A stretch of 64,000 nt of DNA from Flavobacterium endophyticum (lineage in GTDB: Bacteria; Bacteroidota; Bacteroidia; Flavobacteriales; Flavobacteriaceae): positions 62,001 through 126,000 of the forward strand of contig NZ_RBLC01000001.1 of the NCBI RefSeq assembly GCF_003634455.1, given 5' to 3'. A model generated the notes under the pieces. That model saw nothing but the letters and a program-made list of their open reading frames with translations, did not search any database and was not told where the DNA came from. Shown piece by piece: positions 8,054 to 15,837 of this stretch. Both the position numbers and the translations under genes were made by a program. Position 1 is the stretch's first letter, and the number at the start of each line of letters is the position of its first letter.

Positions 8054-10381
8054 ATGAAGATAAAACTACTATTCTTTGCAGGCCTGCTGCTCTGTTCTTT
8101 ACAGAGCTTCGGGCAGTTCATCACCGAATGGAACACGGGCGCTTCGACCACTATCACGGTTCCGACTACCGGAACGGGCTATAATTATACGGCTACCATA
8201 GCGCGGCTGGATACTCCGGCCGTCATACTCACCACCCTGACCAACGTAACGGGCAATGCTTCTTTTACGGGATTGGCCATAAATACGGCCTATCAGGTCA
8301 AGATTACGGGTGCTTTTCCACGCATCCATTTTAACAATGCGGGCGACAAGACCAAAATAAAAAACATCACGCAGTGGGGCACTATTGCCTGGAGCAGCTT
8401 TAGCAATGCTTTTTATGGCTGTACCACGCTAAATATCACGGCTACCGACGTGCCCCTGCTTGCGGGAGTGACCTCTATGAGCCATATGTTCCAGTTTTGT
8501 ACGGCCTTGAACGGCCCTGCCAATATCGGCAGCTGGAATACGGCTTCGGTTACCGACATGAGCTACCTCTTTAGCGGGGCTTCTCTTTTTAACCAAAATA
8601 TCGGCGGCTGGAACACGGCTGCGGTGACCAACATGAGCAATATGCTGGCCAATGCCACCGCATTCAACCAGCCTATCGGAAGCTGGAATACGGGTGCCCT
8701 AATGACCATGGATTATCTTTTTTATGCAGCCAGGGCCTTTAACCAGCCTATCGGGAACTGGAATACGGCAAATGTCACAAATATGGACAGCGCGTTTTCG
8801 CAAGCTTCTGCCTTCAACCAGAATATCGGCAGTTGGAATACGGGAGCCGTGACCACTATGCGCAGCATGTTTACTGGCGCGACGGCCTTTAACCAGCCTA
8901 TCGGGAGTTGGAATACGGGAGCCGTGACTACGCTAAGCGGCATGTTTAACGAAGCAACGGCCTTTAACCAAAATATTGGCAGCTGGAATACGGCTGCGGT
9001 GACCGACATGTCTACTCTGTTTTCTGGTGCGACCGCGTTTAACCAGAATATCGGCGGGTGGAATGTCAGCGCTGTTACCAACATGAACGCCATGTTCCGT
9101 CAGGCTGCGGCTTTTAACCAGAACATCAGCGGCTGGAATGTTTCTTCGGTCATCAACATGCTGAATCTATTCCTGCAGGCGACCTCTTTCAACCAAGACA
9201 TCAGCAGCTGGGATATTTCCTCGGCGCTTTATATGGATTCCTTGCTTAAAGATGCTACAGCTTTTAACCAGAACCTTGGCCCTTGGGGAGAACACTTGAA
9301 TCCGAATGTCATCTTGGGCAGCTTTTTCGGCGGCTTTTTAGAGAACTGCGGCATGAACGTCGCCAATTATGACGCGACACTGGTGGGCTTTAATACGCAC
9401 GGTCCAAACGGCATTACCATGGGAGCTTTGGGAATGTACTATTGCAATGACGGCGCGGCTGCCCGTGCCAACCTGATCCTGCCGGTTGCAAGCGGCGGAA
9501 AGGGATGGAACATTTCGGGCGATACGTCGCTGGCGGCTTCTACCCCGCTGCTGGCTACGGCCGGCAGTGCCGTGACCTTGACCTATGCGGGCTGCAATTA
9601 CGACTGGTCGAATCCGTCGAACCGTGCCCGAAAGATGCTGACGCTTAACCCGAACGGCAATAGCCTGGCATCGTCTGGCGTATCCATCAACCATAACAGT
9701 ATCGGTACGCTTCCGGCGGGAATCGCTTCTTCCAGCGGCTACTACCAGATCAGCAACGGCACGAACAGCGCCAGAGTCAGCAACCGTCTGGTAACGGTTA
9801 TCGATGCCGGAAACCATACCGCCAATGGGGGCGTCATCGCCAGGGTCTATTATTCGACAGCAGAATATACCAATCTCGTCATCAATACGCCTCCTGCGGG
9901 AGAAATCGTAGATGCGGGATGGTTCTTGTCTAGCACGACTACGGCTGCGGGCGTGGTGGCTGGCTTGTCTGCCGCTGCCTACGCGCTACCGGGTGCCGAA
10001 AAGATCGTTCCATTCAATTCGGGTTCTGAAAACGGCATTGCTTTCGTGGAGTTCAAGCTTTCAAAGATGGGGACTATCGGGCTGTATGCCAAGACACAGG
10101 ATGGGCCGCTCTCGCCTGCCTTGTCTGTGCCAGACAATGGCAAGAACAGCCAGCTGGTACTGTATCCGAATCCTGCGAAGAACCTGCTGCACCTGAAACT
10201 GCCAGACAGCCAAGACGGACCGATACGAAAAATAACGATAACTAATTTGCTGGGACAGGCCGTGTACAGCACTGCCCAAAATATAACGGATATCGATATC
10301 GCTAGCCTGGCGGCCGGAATGTACCAGATTGTGCTTTCGACCGACCAAGGGCATTGGAGCGGGAAGTTCGTAAAGGAATAA
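8054..10381 (+). CDS. Secreted BspA-like protein with DUF285 repeats, T9SS-sorted
   Basis: 775 residues. The signal peptide is MKIKLLFFAGLLLCSLQSFGQ. Residues about 157-411 consist of about ten 25-residue repeats with the consensus FNQnIgsWNTaaVTdMssmF..ata, the DUF285/BspA 'lipoprotein associated' type related to surface leucine-rich-like proteins. A region of about 230 residues without clear family follows, then a T9SS sorting domain (LYPNPAKNLLHLKLPD ... GHWSGKFVKE). Such proteins are surface-exposed and often adhesive, but a role here is inference. GC content is high compared with genes later in the window. The gene lies 68 bases after its neighbour and shares its leader motif. Confidence 0.88.
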   Translation: MKIKLLFFAGLLLCSLQSFGQFITEWNTGASTTITVPTTGTGYNYTATIARLDTPAVILTTLTNVTGNASFTGLAINTAYQVKITGAFPRIHFNNAGDKTKIKNITQWGTIAWSSFSNAFYGCTTLNITATDVPLLAGVTSMSHMFQFCTALNGPANIGSWNTASVTDMSYLFSGASLFNQNIGGWNTAAVTNMSNMLANATAFNQPIGSWNTGALMTMDYLFYAARAFNQPIGNWNTANVTNMDSAFSQASAFNQNIGSWNTGAVTTMRSMFTGATAFNQPIGSWNTGAVTTLSGMFNEATAFNQNIGSWNTAAVTDMSTLFSGATAFNQNIGGWNVSAVTNMNAMFRQAAAFNQNISGWNVSSVINMLNLFLQATSFNQDISSWDISSALYMDSLLKDATAFNQNLGPWGEHLNPNVILGSFFGGFLENCGMNVANYDATLVGFNTHGPNGITMGALGMYYCNDGAAARANLILPVASGGKGWNISGDTSLAASTPLLATAGSAVTLTYAGCNYDWSNPSNRARKMLTLNPNGNSLASSGVSINHNSIGTLPAGIASSSGYYQISNGTNSARVSNRLVTVIDAGNHTANGGVIARVYYSTAEYTNLVINTPPAGEIVDAGWFLSSTTTAAGVVAGLSAAAYALPGAEKIVPFNSGSENGIAFVEFKLSKMGTIGLYAKTQDGPLSPALSVPDNGKNSQLVLYPNPAKNLLHLKLPDSQDGPIRKITITNLLGQAVYSTAQNITDIDIASLAAGMYQIVLSTDQGHWSGKFVKE
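8522..9286 (+). repeat. About ten tandem 75-bp coding repeats (DUF285)
   Basis: In-frame 75-bp units encode 25-residue repeats. Adjacent units share long identical stretches such as GGAATACGGGAGCCGTGAC, which suggests recent unit duplication or recombination. There are no spacers, so this is not a CRISPR. Confidence 0.85.
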
Positions 10382-10391
10382 AAGACTAGCC

Positions 10392-10535
10392 TTAATTCAG
10401 ATCTTTAAGCTGATTTTGGATGTATAAAGAAGCTTGCATGCGCCATTTTCGGTTGCCAAGCTTCTTTAAAAATGGCCGCAGATGCTTTGCATATTCGCGG
10501 TTGCGGTATCTTCCTTTATTGTATAGATTTTTCAT
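10392..10535 (-). CDS. Small basic protein behind rtcB (47 aa)
   Basis: A 47-codon ORF starting with ATG 13 bases after the rtcB stop and on the same strand. The product begins MKNLYNKGRYRNREYAKH and continues with LRPFLKKLGNRKWR. It is rich in Lys, Arg, Tyr and Asn and strongly basic, so RNA binding is plausible. I do not recognise the family. An 11-bp perfect inverted repeat (10426-10436 with 10457-10467) lies inside it, so an alternative reading is a non-coding trailer of rtcB. The codon choice looks coding. Conservation of the peptide next to rtcB in related genomes would decide. Confidence 0.5.
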   Translation of the reverse strand: MKNLYNKGRYRNREYAKHLRPFLKKLGNRKWRMQASLYIQNQLKDLN

Positions 10536-10548
10536 ACTATCCCTAAGG

Positions 10549-11970
10549 TTAATCTTCACGACTTCCATCATCGGCCATTCGCACCATCTTGGGCGTAAAC
10601 TTGGCGACCACGTCTACCAGTTCTTGCTGCGCGGCCATGACCTGGTTGATGTCTTTATAGGCCATAGGCGCTTCGTCTAGTCCGGCACCGATTAGGGTCA
10701 CGCCATGCTGTTTTAAGATACCCTGCATCTCGTTTTTGGTAATCGTCTTGATGGCTTTGGTACGGCTCATCTGTCGTCCGGCACCGTGCGAAGCCGAGTT
10801 GATAGCATTTTCTTCTCCTTTTCCTCTCACCAGAAACCCGGGCGCGGTCATGCTTCCGGGTATGATTCCCATCACGCCCTTTCCGGCCGGAGTGGCTCCT
10901 TTTCGGTGTACGATGACTTCTTCTCCGTTCCAGACCTCTTTCCATGCAAAATTATGGTGGTTTTCGACCTTCGCCAAGACCGTAGCACCCAGCGCCTGCT
11001 GCATCTTGTTATGGATAATCTCATGGCAGGCAGAAGCATAATCGCCCGCCAGGTTCATGGCAATCCAGTATTCTTGGCCCAGTTCAGAATCCATATCCAG
11101 ATACGCCAGGTTTCGTGCGGCTTCAGGCAGTCGGCATACTTCTTTGGCGATCTTGGTATAATGTCCGGCAACCGTAGCGCCAAAACCTCTGGAACCGGAA
11201 TGCGTCAGCAGCGCCACGTATTTTCCTTTGGGAATGTCCAGTACTGCATCATCGGCTGCAAATTCCAAGATTCCGAATTCGACAAAATGGTTTCCTCCGC
11301 CAGACGAACCCAGTTGCGACCAGGCTTTGTCTTTCAGGTTCTTGATAAACGGGTTGGTCTCAAAATCGGGACTTTCCAATACCGCATGGTCCGATTTGTA
11401 CTGTCCGTGGAAACCGTGTCCGGCTCCAAATTTAGAATGGGCTATCAGCTCTCTCTTGAACTTATCTTCGTTCTGGTAATAGAAATCTTCTGGAATATCG
11501 TATACCGACAGCGCCATACGACATCCGATATCCACGCCCACTCCATACGGAATGATGGCATTTCGGGTGGCCAGTACGCCTCCAATAGGCAGTCCGTAGC
11601 CTTGGTGCGCATCGGGCATCAGGGCACCGGCAGCCGTAACGGGCAGCTGCATTGCTACCTTCATCTGCTGGATAGCGCCTTCTTCGATATGGTCGAGTCC
11701 GTAAGACGAAAAGGCTTTCGGCTGTGGGTTTAGTGATATAAAATCTTCTGGCTTTTCATTTGCTTTTTCGATCAATGCCGTGGCCAGCTTTCCGAAAAGC
11801 GCATCGTCTATATAGTTTTCTGGAGCTTGCAGCACTTTTTTATAGTGGTCGAGCATCTGCTCTTTGGTAAGTCCATTTCTCTTTTTGTTTATCTTTAAGG
11901 CCGTCCCGATGATGCTTCCTTGCGGGTATCCTAATTCTAGGAGGTCTGTACCGTTGATTGGTGTTTTCAT
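10549..11970 (-). CDS. rtcB: RNA-splicing/repair ligase RtcB
   Basis: A 473-residue GTP- and Mn-dependent RNA ligase that joins 2',3'-cyclic phosphate or 3'-phosphate ends to 5'-OH ends. Conserved motifs are complete: metal Cys150 in GVGVDIGCRM, His228 in GGGNHFVEF, THSGSRGFG (255-264), VENHHNFAW (335-343), HRKGATPAGKG, PGSMTAPGFLVRGKG, and the guanylylated His395 in SASHGAGRQMS. The start at 11970 (MKTPINGTDLL) is preferred because the 12-codon extension to 12006 would run through the promoter box. No archease or rtcA lies beside it. It is preceded by an operator-like element that also stands before a tRNA-like RNA and near a WYL regulator, which suggests damage-induced expression. Confidence 0.96.
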   Translation of the reverse strand: MKTPINGTDLLELGYPQGSIIGTALKINKKRNGLTKEQMLDHYKKVLQAPENYIDDALFGKLATALIEKANEKPEDFISLNPQPKAFSSYGLDHIEEGAIQQMKVAMQLPVTAAGALMPDAHQGYGLPIGGVLATRNAIIPYGVGVDIGCRMALSVYDIPEDFYYQNEDKFKRELIAHSKFGAGHGFHGQYKSDHAVLESPDFETNPFIKNLKDKAWSQLGSSGGGNHFVEFGILEFAADDAVLDIPKGKYVALLTHSGSRGFGATVAGHYTKIAKEVCRLPEAARNLAYLDMDSELGQEYWIAMNLAGDYASACHEIIHNKMQQALGATVLAKVENHHNFAWKEVWNGEEVIVHRKGATPAGKGVMGIIPGSMTAPGFLVRGKGEENAINSASHGAGRQMSRTKAIKTITKNEMQGILKQHGVTLIGAGLDEAPMAYKDINQVMAAQQELVDVVAKFTPKMVRMADDGSRED

Positions 11971-11990
11971 GTCTTTTGTTTTTTGATGGT

Positions 11991-12030
11991 ACAAAGATGC
12001 AACCACACCTACGCAATTATTTTGCGCAGT
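11991..12030 (-). promoter_or_regulatory. rtcB promoter with operator-like palindrome
   Basis: On the minus strand, a palindrome CGCAA-N5-TTGCG within a 21-base element (12010-12030) is followed after exactly 10 bases by CATCTTTGT (11991-11999), a near match to TAnnTTTG. The same 21-base element, 10-base spacing and CATCTTTGT box occur again at 13805-13844. The palindrome covers the -33 region, where no TTG is well placed, so control by a DNA-binding activator or repressor is likely. The nearby WYL protein is the best candidate. Confidence 0.8.
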
Positions 12031-12095
12031 TATTTTTTATTCTGAAATTGACACTTTAAGCAAATTTATGTAGTATTGTATATAAATAGCTTGAA

Positions 12096-12671
12096 ATGGA
12101 TTCTTATGATATACTTTTAAATTCTTTAAGGCAGATTACGGCACTTGAGCCCGAAGAAGAATTACTATTCAGACAGGCTTTCAAGCCGTATGTAGTAAAG
12201 AAGAATGATTTCTTTTTGCAATCGACCGAAATAAACCGTCGATTAGGATTCTTATGCAAAGGACTCGTACGTTATTTTGTTTTTAAGAATGATGAAGAAT
12301 CTACTTTAGAATTTACTAAAGAAGCCGAATTTATTGCAGATTATGGCAGTTTTCTATCCAAAGAGCCTTCGCTTCAGAACATCCAGGCTCTGGAAGATTG
12401 TGAGTTGCTGGTAATTGAATATGAAGAATTGCAAAAATTATATAAAGTCTCTAGAAACGCTAACCTGTTGGGCAGGGTCATTATTGAGCATCGCTTTATT
12501 ATTATGGTCAACCAGTTACTGACTGTTCATCGCTATACTCCCGAAGACCGATACCGTTATTTTTTAGAGCACTATAAAGACCTTGTGCAAAGAATTCCCC
12601 AATATATTATAGCTTCTTTTGTAGGCGTAAAGCCGCAATCCCTCAGCCGGATAAGAAAGAGAATTTTGTGA
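12096..12671 (+). CDS. Crp/Fnr-family transcriptional regulator
   Basis: 191 residues. The N-terminal part (about 25-120) fits the cyclic-nucleotide-binding-like beta-barrel seen in Bacteroidota Crp relatives (FKPYVVKKNDFFLQ, GFLCKGLVRYFV, EFIADYGSFL). The C-terminal part (about 140-191) has the short helix-turn-helix form typical of this phylum (RYRYFLEHYKDLVQRIPQYIIASFVGVKPQSLSRIRK). It is divergent from rtcB and about 120 bases before a fatty acid hydroxylase-family gene, its most likely target. The ligand is unknown. Confidence 0.85.
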   Translation: MDSYDILLNSLRQITALEPEEELLFRQAFKPYVVKKNDFFLQSTEINRRLGFLCKGLVRYFVFKNDEESTLEFTKEAEFIADYGSFLSKEPSLQNIQALEDCELLVIEYEELQKLYKVSRNANLLGRVIIEHRFIIMVNQLLTVHRYTPEDRYRYFLEHYKDLVQRIPQYIIASFVGVKPQSLSRIRKRIL

Positions 12672-12794
12672 TGATTTGTTAACCCAGGTGCATCATTTTT
12701 AGTAGAATACGCCATTACATTTGTTTTGATTACACTTTAAAAGAATTGTAAACCCGTGCGCTGTCAAAAAACACCGCACCTAAATCAAATCAAA

Positions 12795-13517
12795 ATGACA
12801 TTACTCATCATCTTTATCGTATTTGGATTTTGCTTTTTAATCGAGCGATTGGTACCCGGCTGGAAATTACCCGAGGTTCCAACTTGGACTATCAGGGTTC
12901 TGGCTGTAAATTTTATCCAGCTCGGCATTGTGGTATTGGCAGGATATACTTGGGAAGTATGGCTGGCCAAAGTTTCTTTATTTAAATTATCAGAATTTGT
13001 AAGTCCCTTTTGGGGAGGGCTGATCGCTTACTTTATCGCTACTTTTATTTTTTATTGGTGGCATCGATGGAGACATAAGATTGATTTCTTGTGGACGCAT
13101 TTCCACCAAATACACCACAGTCCCCAGCGCCTAGAAGTAATTACCTCTTTCTATAAACATCCTTTAGAAATGACAGTCAATTCAATTATAGGGAGCTTGT
13201 TGGTTTTTACTACGTTGGGACTGAGCCTCGAAGCAGGCGCCATATATACGCTATTTACCGCGCTGGGAGAATTCTTTTATCATACCAACGTCAAAACACC
13301 ACAATGGATAGGCTATATTTTTCAGCGTCCGGAAATGCACAGGATTCATCATGAATATGACAAGCATACTAATAATTATGGCGATATTGTTTGGTGGGAT
13401 ATGTTATTCGGGACTTATGAAAACCCCAGAGAGTTCAAATCGGCCTGCGGCTTTGACGACGAAAAAGAACAGCGGTTGGTTGACATGCTCAAATTTAAGG
13501 ATGTGCATAAAGAATAA
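12795..13517 (+). CDS. Fatty acid hydroxylase / sterol desaturase family membrane enzyme
   Basis: 240 residues with about four hydrophobic segments, one at the very N-terminus (LLIIFIVFGFCFLI). The di-iron histidine motifs are clear: WWHRWRHKIDF, THFHQIHHSP, and RPEMHRIHHEYDKH, which fit HxxxH and HxxHH patterns. The start at 12795 is chosen over 12756 because the preceding 13 codons are hydrophilic and come before the first membrane segment. A TACATTTG box at 12716-12723 could be its -7 element. It follows a Crp-like regulator on the same strand. The substrate (lipid or fatty acid) cannot be read from the sequence. Confidence 0.87.
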   Translation: MTLLIIFIVFGFCFLIERLVPGWKLPEVPTWTIRVLAVNFIQLGIVVLAGYTWEVWLAKVSLFKLSEFVSPFWGGLIAYFIATFIFYWWHRWRHKIDFLWTHFHQIHHSPQRLEVITSFYKHPLEMTVNSIIGSLLVFTTLGLSLEAGAIYTLFTALGEFFYHTNVKTPQWIGYIFQRPEMHRIHHEYDKHTNNYGDIVWWDMLFGTYENPREFKSACGFDDEKEQRLVDMLKFKDVHKE

Positions 13518-13546
13518 AATATGCTTTCATTTTTTAATCTGATTCT

Positions 13547-13581
13547 AAAAAGCCGGGCCAATCATGGGAATTGGCCGGGCT
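13547..13581. terminator. Intrinsic terminator, best for the minus strand
   Basis: A 12-bp stem with one C-C mismatch (13570-13581 with 13551-13562) and a 7-base loop is followed on the minus strand by five T. It ends the tRNA-like transcript. On the plus strand it may also serve the hydroxylase gene, where the T run is poorer. Confidence 0.85.
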
Positions 13582-13798
13582 TGCTTTTGTAACCCTGATG
13601 AGATTCGAACTCACATTCCCTCTCGGGCATTGCGGCTGTAAATACGCTTCCCTACTTTCCCTAACGATTTCGGTGCTTCTGTAAATTCTACCCATTAGTC
13701 CGCGCAGGTCTAACCGGAATATCCGCAAACACTATGGTAAGTAAATTTTGCCATAGGCTTTTCCTTTTAAGCTACAAGGCCGTAGGACTGTCATTCTT
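13582..13798 (-). ncRNA. Candidate tRNA-like (Y-RNA-like) non-coding RNA of the rtcB regulon
   Basis: The minus strand between a promoter (13805-13844) and a terminator (13547-13581) has no convincing ORF but a tRNA-like domain at 13590-13712. The T arm is complete: stem GTGAG/CTCAT (five pairs counting one G-U) around the loop TTCGAAT (13598-13614). Just before it is a CCC-GAGA-GGG hairpin (13618-13627) placed like a class II variable arm. TAGACCTG (13705-13712) pairs with CAGGGTTA (13590-13597) except one A-G, like an acceptor stem. A D-loop-like AATGGGTAGA lies near 13688-13697. About 55 bases replace a normal anticodon arm, and no CCA follows. Upstream there is a 6-bp hairpin CTATGG/CCATAG (13733-13756). 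Y RNAs near RNA-repair genes in other bacteria also mimic tRNA. A decayed tRNA is the alternative. Confidence 0.6.
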
Positions 13799-13804
13799 GA
13801 CAAA

Positions 13805-13844
13805 ACAAAGATGATTGCTCTTGTACGCAATTATTTTGCGCAGT
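13805..13844 (-). promoter_or_regulatory. Promoter of the tRNA-like RNA, with the rtcB-type operator
   Basis: The 21-base element at 13824-13844 is identical to 12010-12030 before rtcB, and CATCTTTGT (13805-13813) again follows after 10 bases. Transcription would run leftward into the tRNA-like RNA. The element lies 73 bases before the start of the divergent WYL gene, so the regulator could also control itself from here. Confidence 0.8.
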
Positions 13845-13917
13845 AAAAAAGAATTTCTATTTTTGGCTGTAAGGCTTTATCGAGCCTGCCTATCTTGCAT
13901 CTTAAAGCTAAGAAAAA

Positions 13918-14928
13918 ATGTCTCAAAACAAAAATGCGCTTATCCGGTATAAGACGATTGACAAGTGCCTGCAGAACCACTACCGGAAATGGACTTTGGA
14001 AGACCTGATGGAGGCCTGCTCTGATGCCTTGTTTGAATATGAAGGCAAGGAAAACTCCGTGAGCAAGAGAACGACCCAGCTCGACATCCAGCTTATGCGC
14101 AGCGAAAAGCTGGGCTATAATGCGCCCATAGTGGTCTATGACAAGAAGTATTACCGCTATGAGGACGAGGAGTATACGATTACCGATATTCCCTTGACAG
14201 AAACGGATATCAATGTGCTGACGGAGACGGTTTCTATGCTCAAGCAGTTCAAGGATTTTTCTCTTTTTAGCGATGTGTCCGACATCTTGCAGCGGCTCGA
14301 AGATAAGATCTATGCCGAGAAATCGCATACCAAGCCGGTCATCTACCTCGACAAGAACGAGAACTTGAAAGGACTGCATTTTTTGGATACGCTATACCAG
14401 GCCATCATAAAAAAGGTGGTCGTGCTGCTCACCTACCAGTCGTTCAAATCGAAAGAGCCGCAGCAGTTTGCCTTTCATCCGTTTGTGCTCAAAGAATTCA
14501 ACAACCGCTGGTTTTTGGTCGGCAAGAAAAAAGCATCGCTGCCTGTGGTCAATCTTGCCTTAGACCGTATTGTTGCTGTTGATTTTGATTTTAACCTTCC
14601 GTATATCGAAGAAAACTTTGATGCCGAAGATTTTTACAAAGACATCATCGGGGTCACGGTCAACCAAGGACTCAACGCTCGAAAAATAAGCCTTTGGGTC
14701 GATGCTGATAATGCGCCTTATGTACTGACCAAGCCGTTTCATCCATCGCAGACTATTGAAGAGCAGCGGGAAGACGGAAGTATCGTCTTCTGCCTGAGGC
14801 TCAAGGTTAATTATGAGTTCGAAAGGCTGCTGCTGGGCTTTGGCGAAGGCATCGAGGTCTTGGCACCGGAAAGCCTGAGACAGCGCATCAGGGAAAAGCT
14901 GAAAAAAGCGCTGAGAAATTATGAATAG
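13918..14928 (+). CDS. WYL-domain transcriptional regulator
   Basis: 336 residues. An N-terminal winged-helix-like DNA-binding region (about 1-90, RYKTIDKCLQNHYRKWTLEDL ... SVSKRTTQLDIQ) is followed by a WYL domain (about 165-240), which includes AIIKKVVVLLTYQSF, FHPFVLKEFNNRWFLVG and LDRIVAVD, and a C-terminal WCX-type extension (about 245-336). WYL domains bind ligands such as nucleic acids or nucleotides and control stress, defence and repair genes. It is divergent from the tRNA-like RNA and shares its promoter region, whose operator also precedes rtcB 1.8 kb away. I infer that it senses RNA damage or ends and switches both transcripts. Confidence 0.88.
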   Translation: MSQNKNALIRYKTIDKCLQNHYRKWTLEDLMEACSDALFEYEGKENSVSKRTTQLDIQLMRSEKLGYNAPIVVYDKKYYRYEDEEYTITDIPLTETDINVLTETVSMLKQFKDFSLFSDVSDILQRLEDKIYAEKSHTKPVIYLDKNENLKGLHFLDTLYQAIIKKVVVLLTYQSFKSKEPQQFAFHPFVLKEFNNRWFLVGKKKASLPVVNLALDRIVAVDFDFNLPYIEENFDAEDFYKDIIGVTVNQGLNARKISLWVDADNAPYVLTKPFHPSQTIEEQREDGSIVFCLRLKVNYEFERLLLGFGEGIEVLAPESLRQRIREKLKKALRNYE

Positions 14929-14987
14929 GCCGTTAAACAAATCATAATGGCCTGCATCCGTATCAGATAAAAACAGAACTTCGCCAA

Positions 14988-15809
14988 ATGCAATTACAGT
15001 ACTTCACGCCGAAAAGCAAGCTTCTTGCCCGATACCTTGAGGGATATTATTTCTTGGAAAAGGAAAGGGACGAGCCTGCGGTAGAATACCTGACGTTTCC
15101 AAACAATTTCAGCATCGTATCGCTGCTGCAGGATACGCAGCTGACCTTGGCTGGTAATAGCGTGCTTATTGAAGAAAAAACAGGGGGCGATTTTACCTCG
15201 CAGCTTATCTGCCATTACGAGAAGCCTATCAAGATACGCTACGAAGGGCGGGTTCGAGAGATTACGTTCTATTTTAAGCCGCTGGGACTGAATGCTTTTA
15301 TCGAAAAGCCGCTGCAGCAGTATCTGGGAGATTCGTTCCGTTCGTTTCTGCCGTTCGAAGATTATGAGGCCGCGATGAAGTCGGTATTGGCCGAAGAGAG
15401 CCTGGACGAACAGCGGAACAGCATCGAAAACTATTGGCTGTCAAAGTTTTTGGGATTTGAGCACGAACTCTTGCAGGATATCTTGTCTGACCTTACGGAC
15501 AAGACAAAAGACTATGCTATAGAGGAGCTGGCGGAGAAATACCATACCAGCCGGCAGAATATCAGCAGGCAGTTTAGCATCCATATTGGCAAGACACCGT
15601 CGGAATTCAAGAAGACGCAGCGCTTTCGGCAGACGATGGCGAAGAACATGGAGGGCACGAACCTGACCACCTTGAGCTATGACAATTCTTTTTATGACCA
15701 GTCGCACCTCATCAGGGACTTCAAGTCGTTTACGGGGCTGACACCGAAAGCGTTCTTTAAGTCGATATCGCTGCAGGAAAATGCGACCATAAACTGGCTG
15801 TTCTTATAG
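14988..15809 (+). CDS. AraC-family transcriptional regulator
   Basis: 273 residues. The N-terminal sensor resembles the DUF6597-type domain (MQLQYFTPKSKLLARYLEGYYFLEKE). The C-terminal AraC helix-turn-helix spans about 170-265, with AIEELAEKYHTSRQNISRQF and SYDNSFYDQSHLIRDFKSFTG as the two recognition units. It lies 59 bases after the WYL gene on the same strand and ends 28 bases before the convergent metallo-beta-lactamase gene. The target and effector are not evident. Confidence 0.88.
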   Translation: MQLQYFTPKSKLLARYLEGYYFLEKERDEPAVEYLTFPNNFSIVSLLQDTQLTLAGNSVLIEEKTGGDFTSQLICHYEKPIKIRYEGRVREITFYFKPLGLNAFIEKPLQQYLGDSFRSFLPFEDYEAAMKSVLAEESLDEQRNSIENYWLSKFLGFEHELLQDILSDLTDKTKDYAIEELAEKYHTSRQNISRQFSIHIGKTPSEFKKTQRFRQTMAKNMEGTNLTTLSYDNSFYDQSHLIRDFKSFTGLTPKAFFKSISLQENATINWLFL

Positions 15810-15837
15810 CAGCGCAGATTGTTTTGACTTCTTTTGC

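Noticed and set aside
8522..9286. CRISPR-like array
   Set aside because: Repeats are contiguous, in frame and code for DUF285 units, with no spacers and no cas genes.
10420..10680. 86-codon plus-strand frame over the rtcB 3' end
   Set aside because: It overlaps rtcB antisense, lacks a signal of its own and contains low-complexity hydrophobic runs without family likeness.
10786..11733. Long open frame opposite to rtcB (315 codons)
   Set aside because: It is wholly antisense to a well-conserved rtcB, has no family motif, and arises from the codon pattern of the real gene.
13590..13712. A normal tRNA gene
   Set aside because: The T arm is good, but there is no 7-base anticodon loop on a 5-bp stem, the length between D and T regions is wrong, and no CCA follows; kept as a tRNA-like RNA instead.
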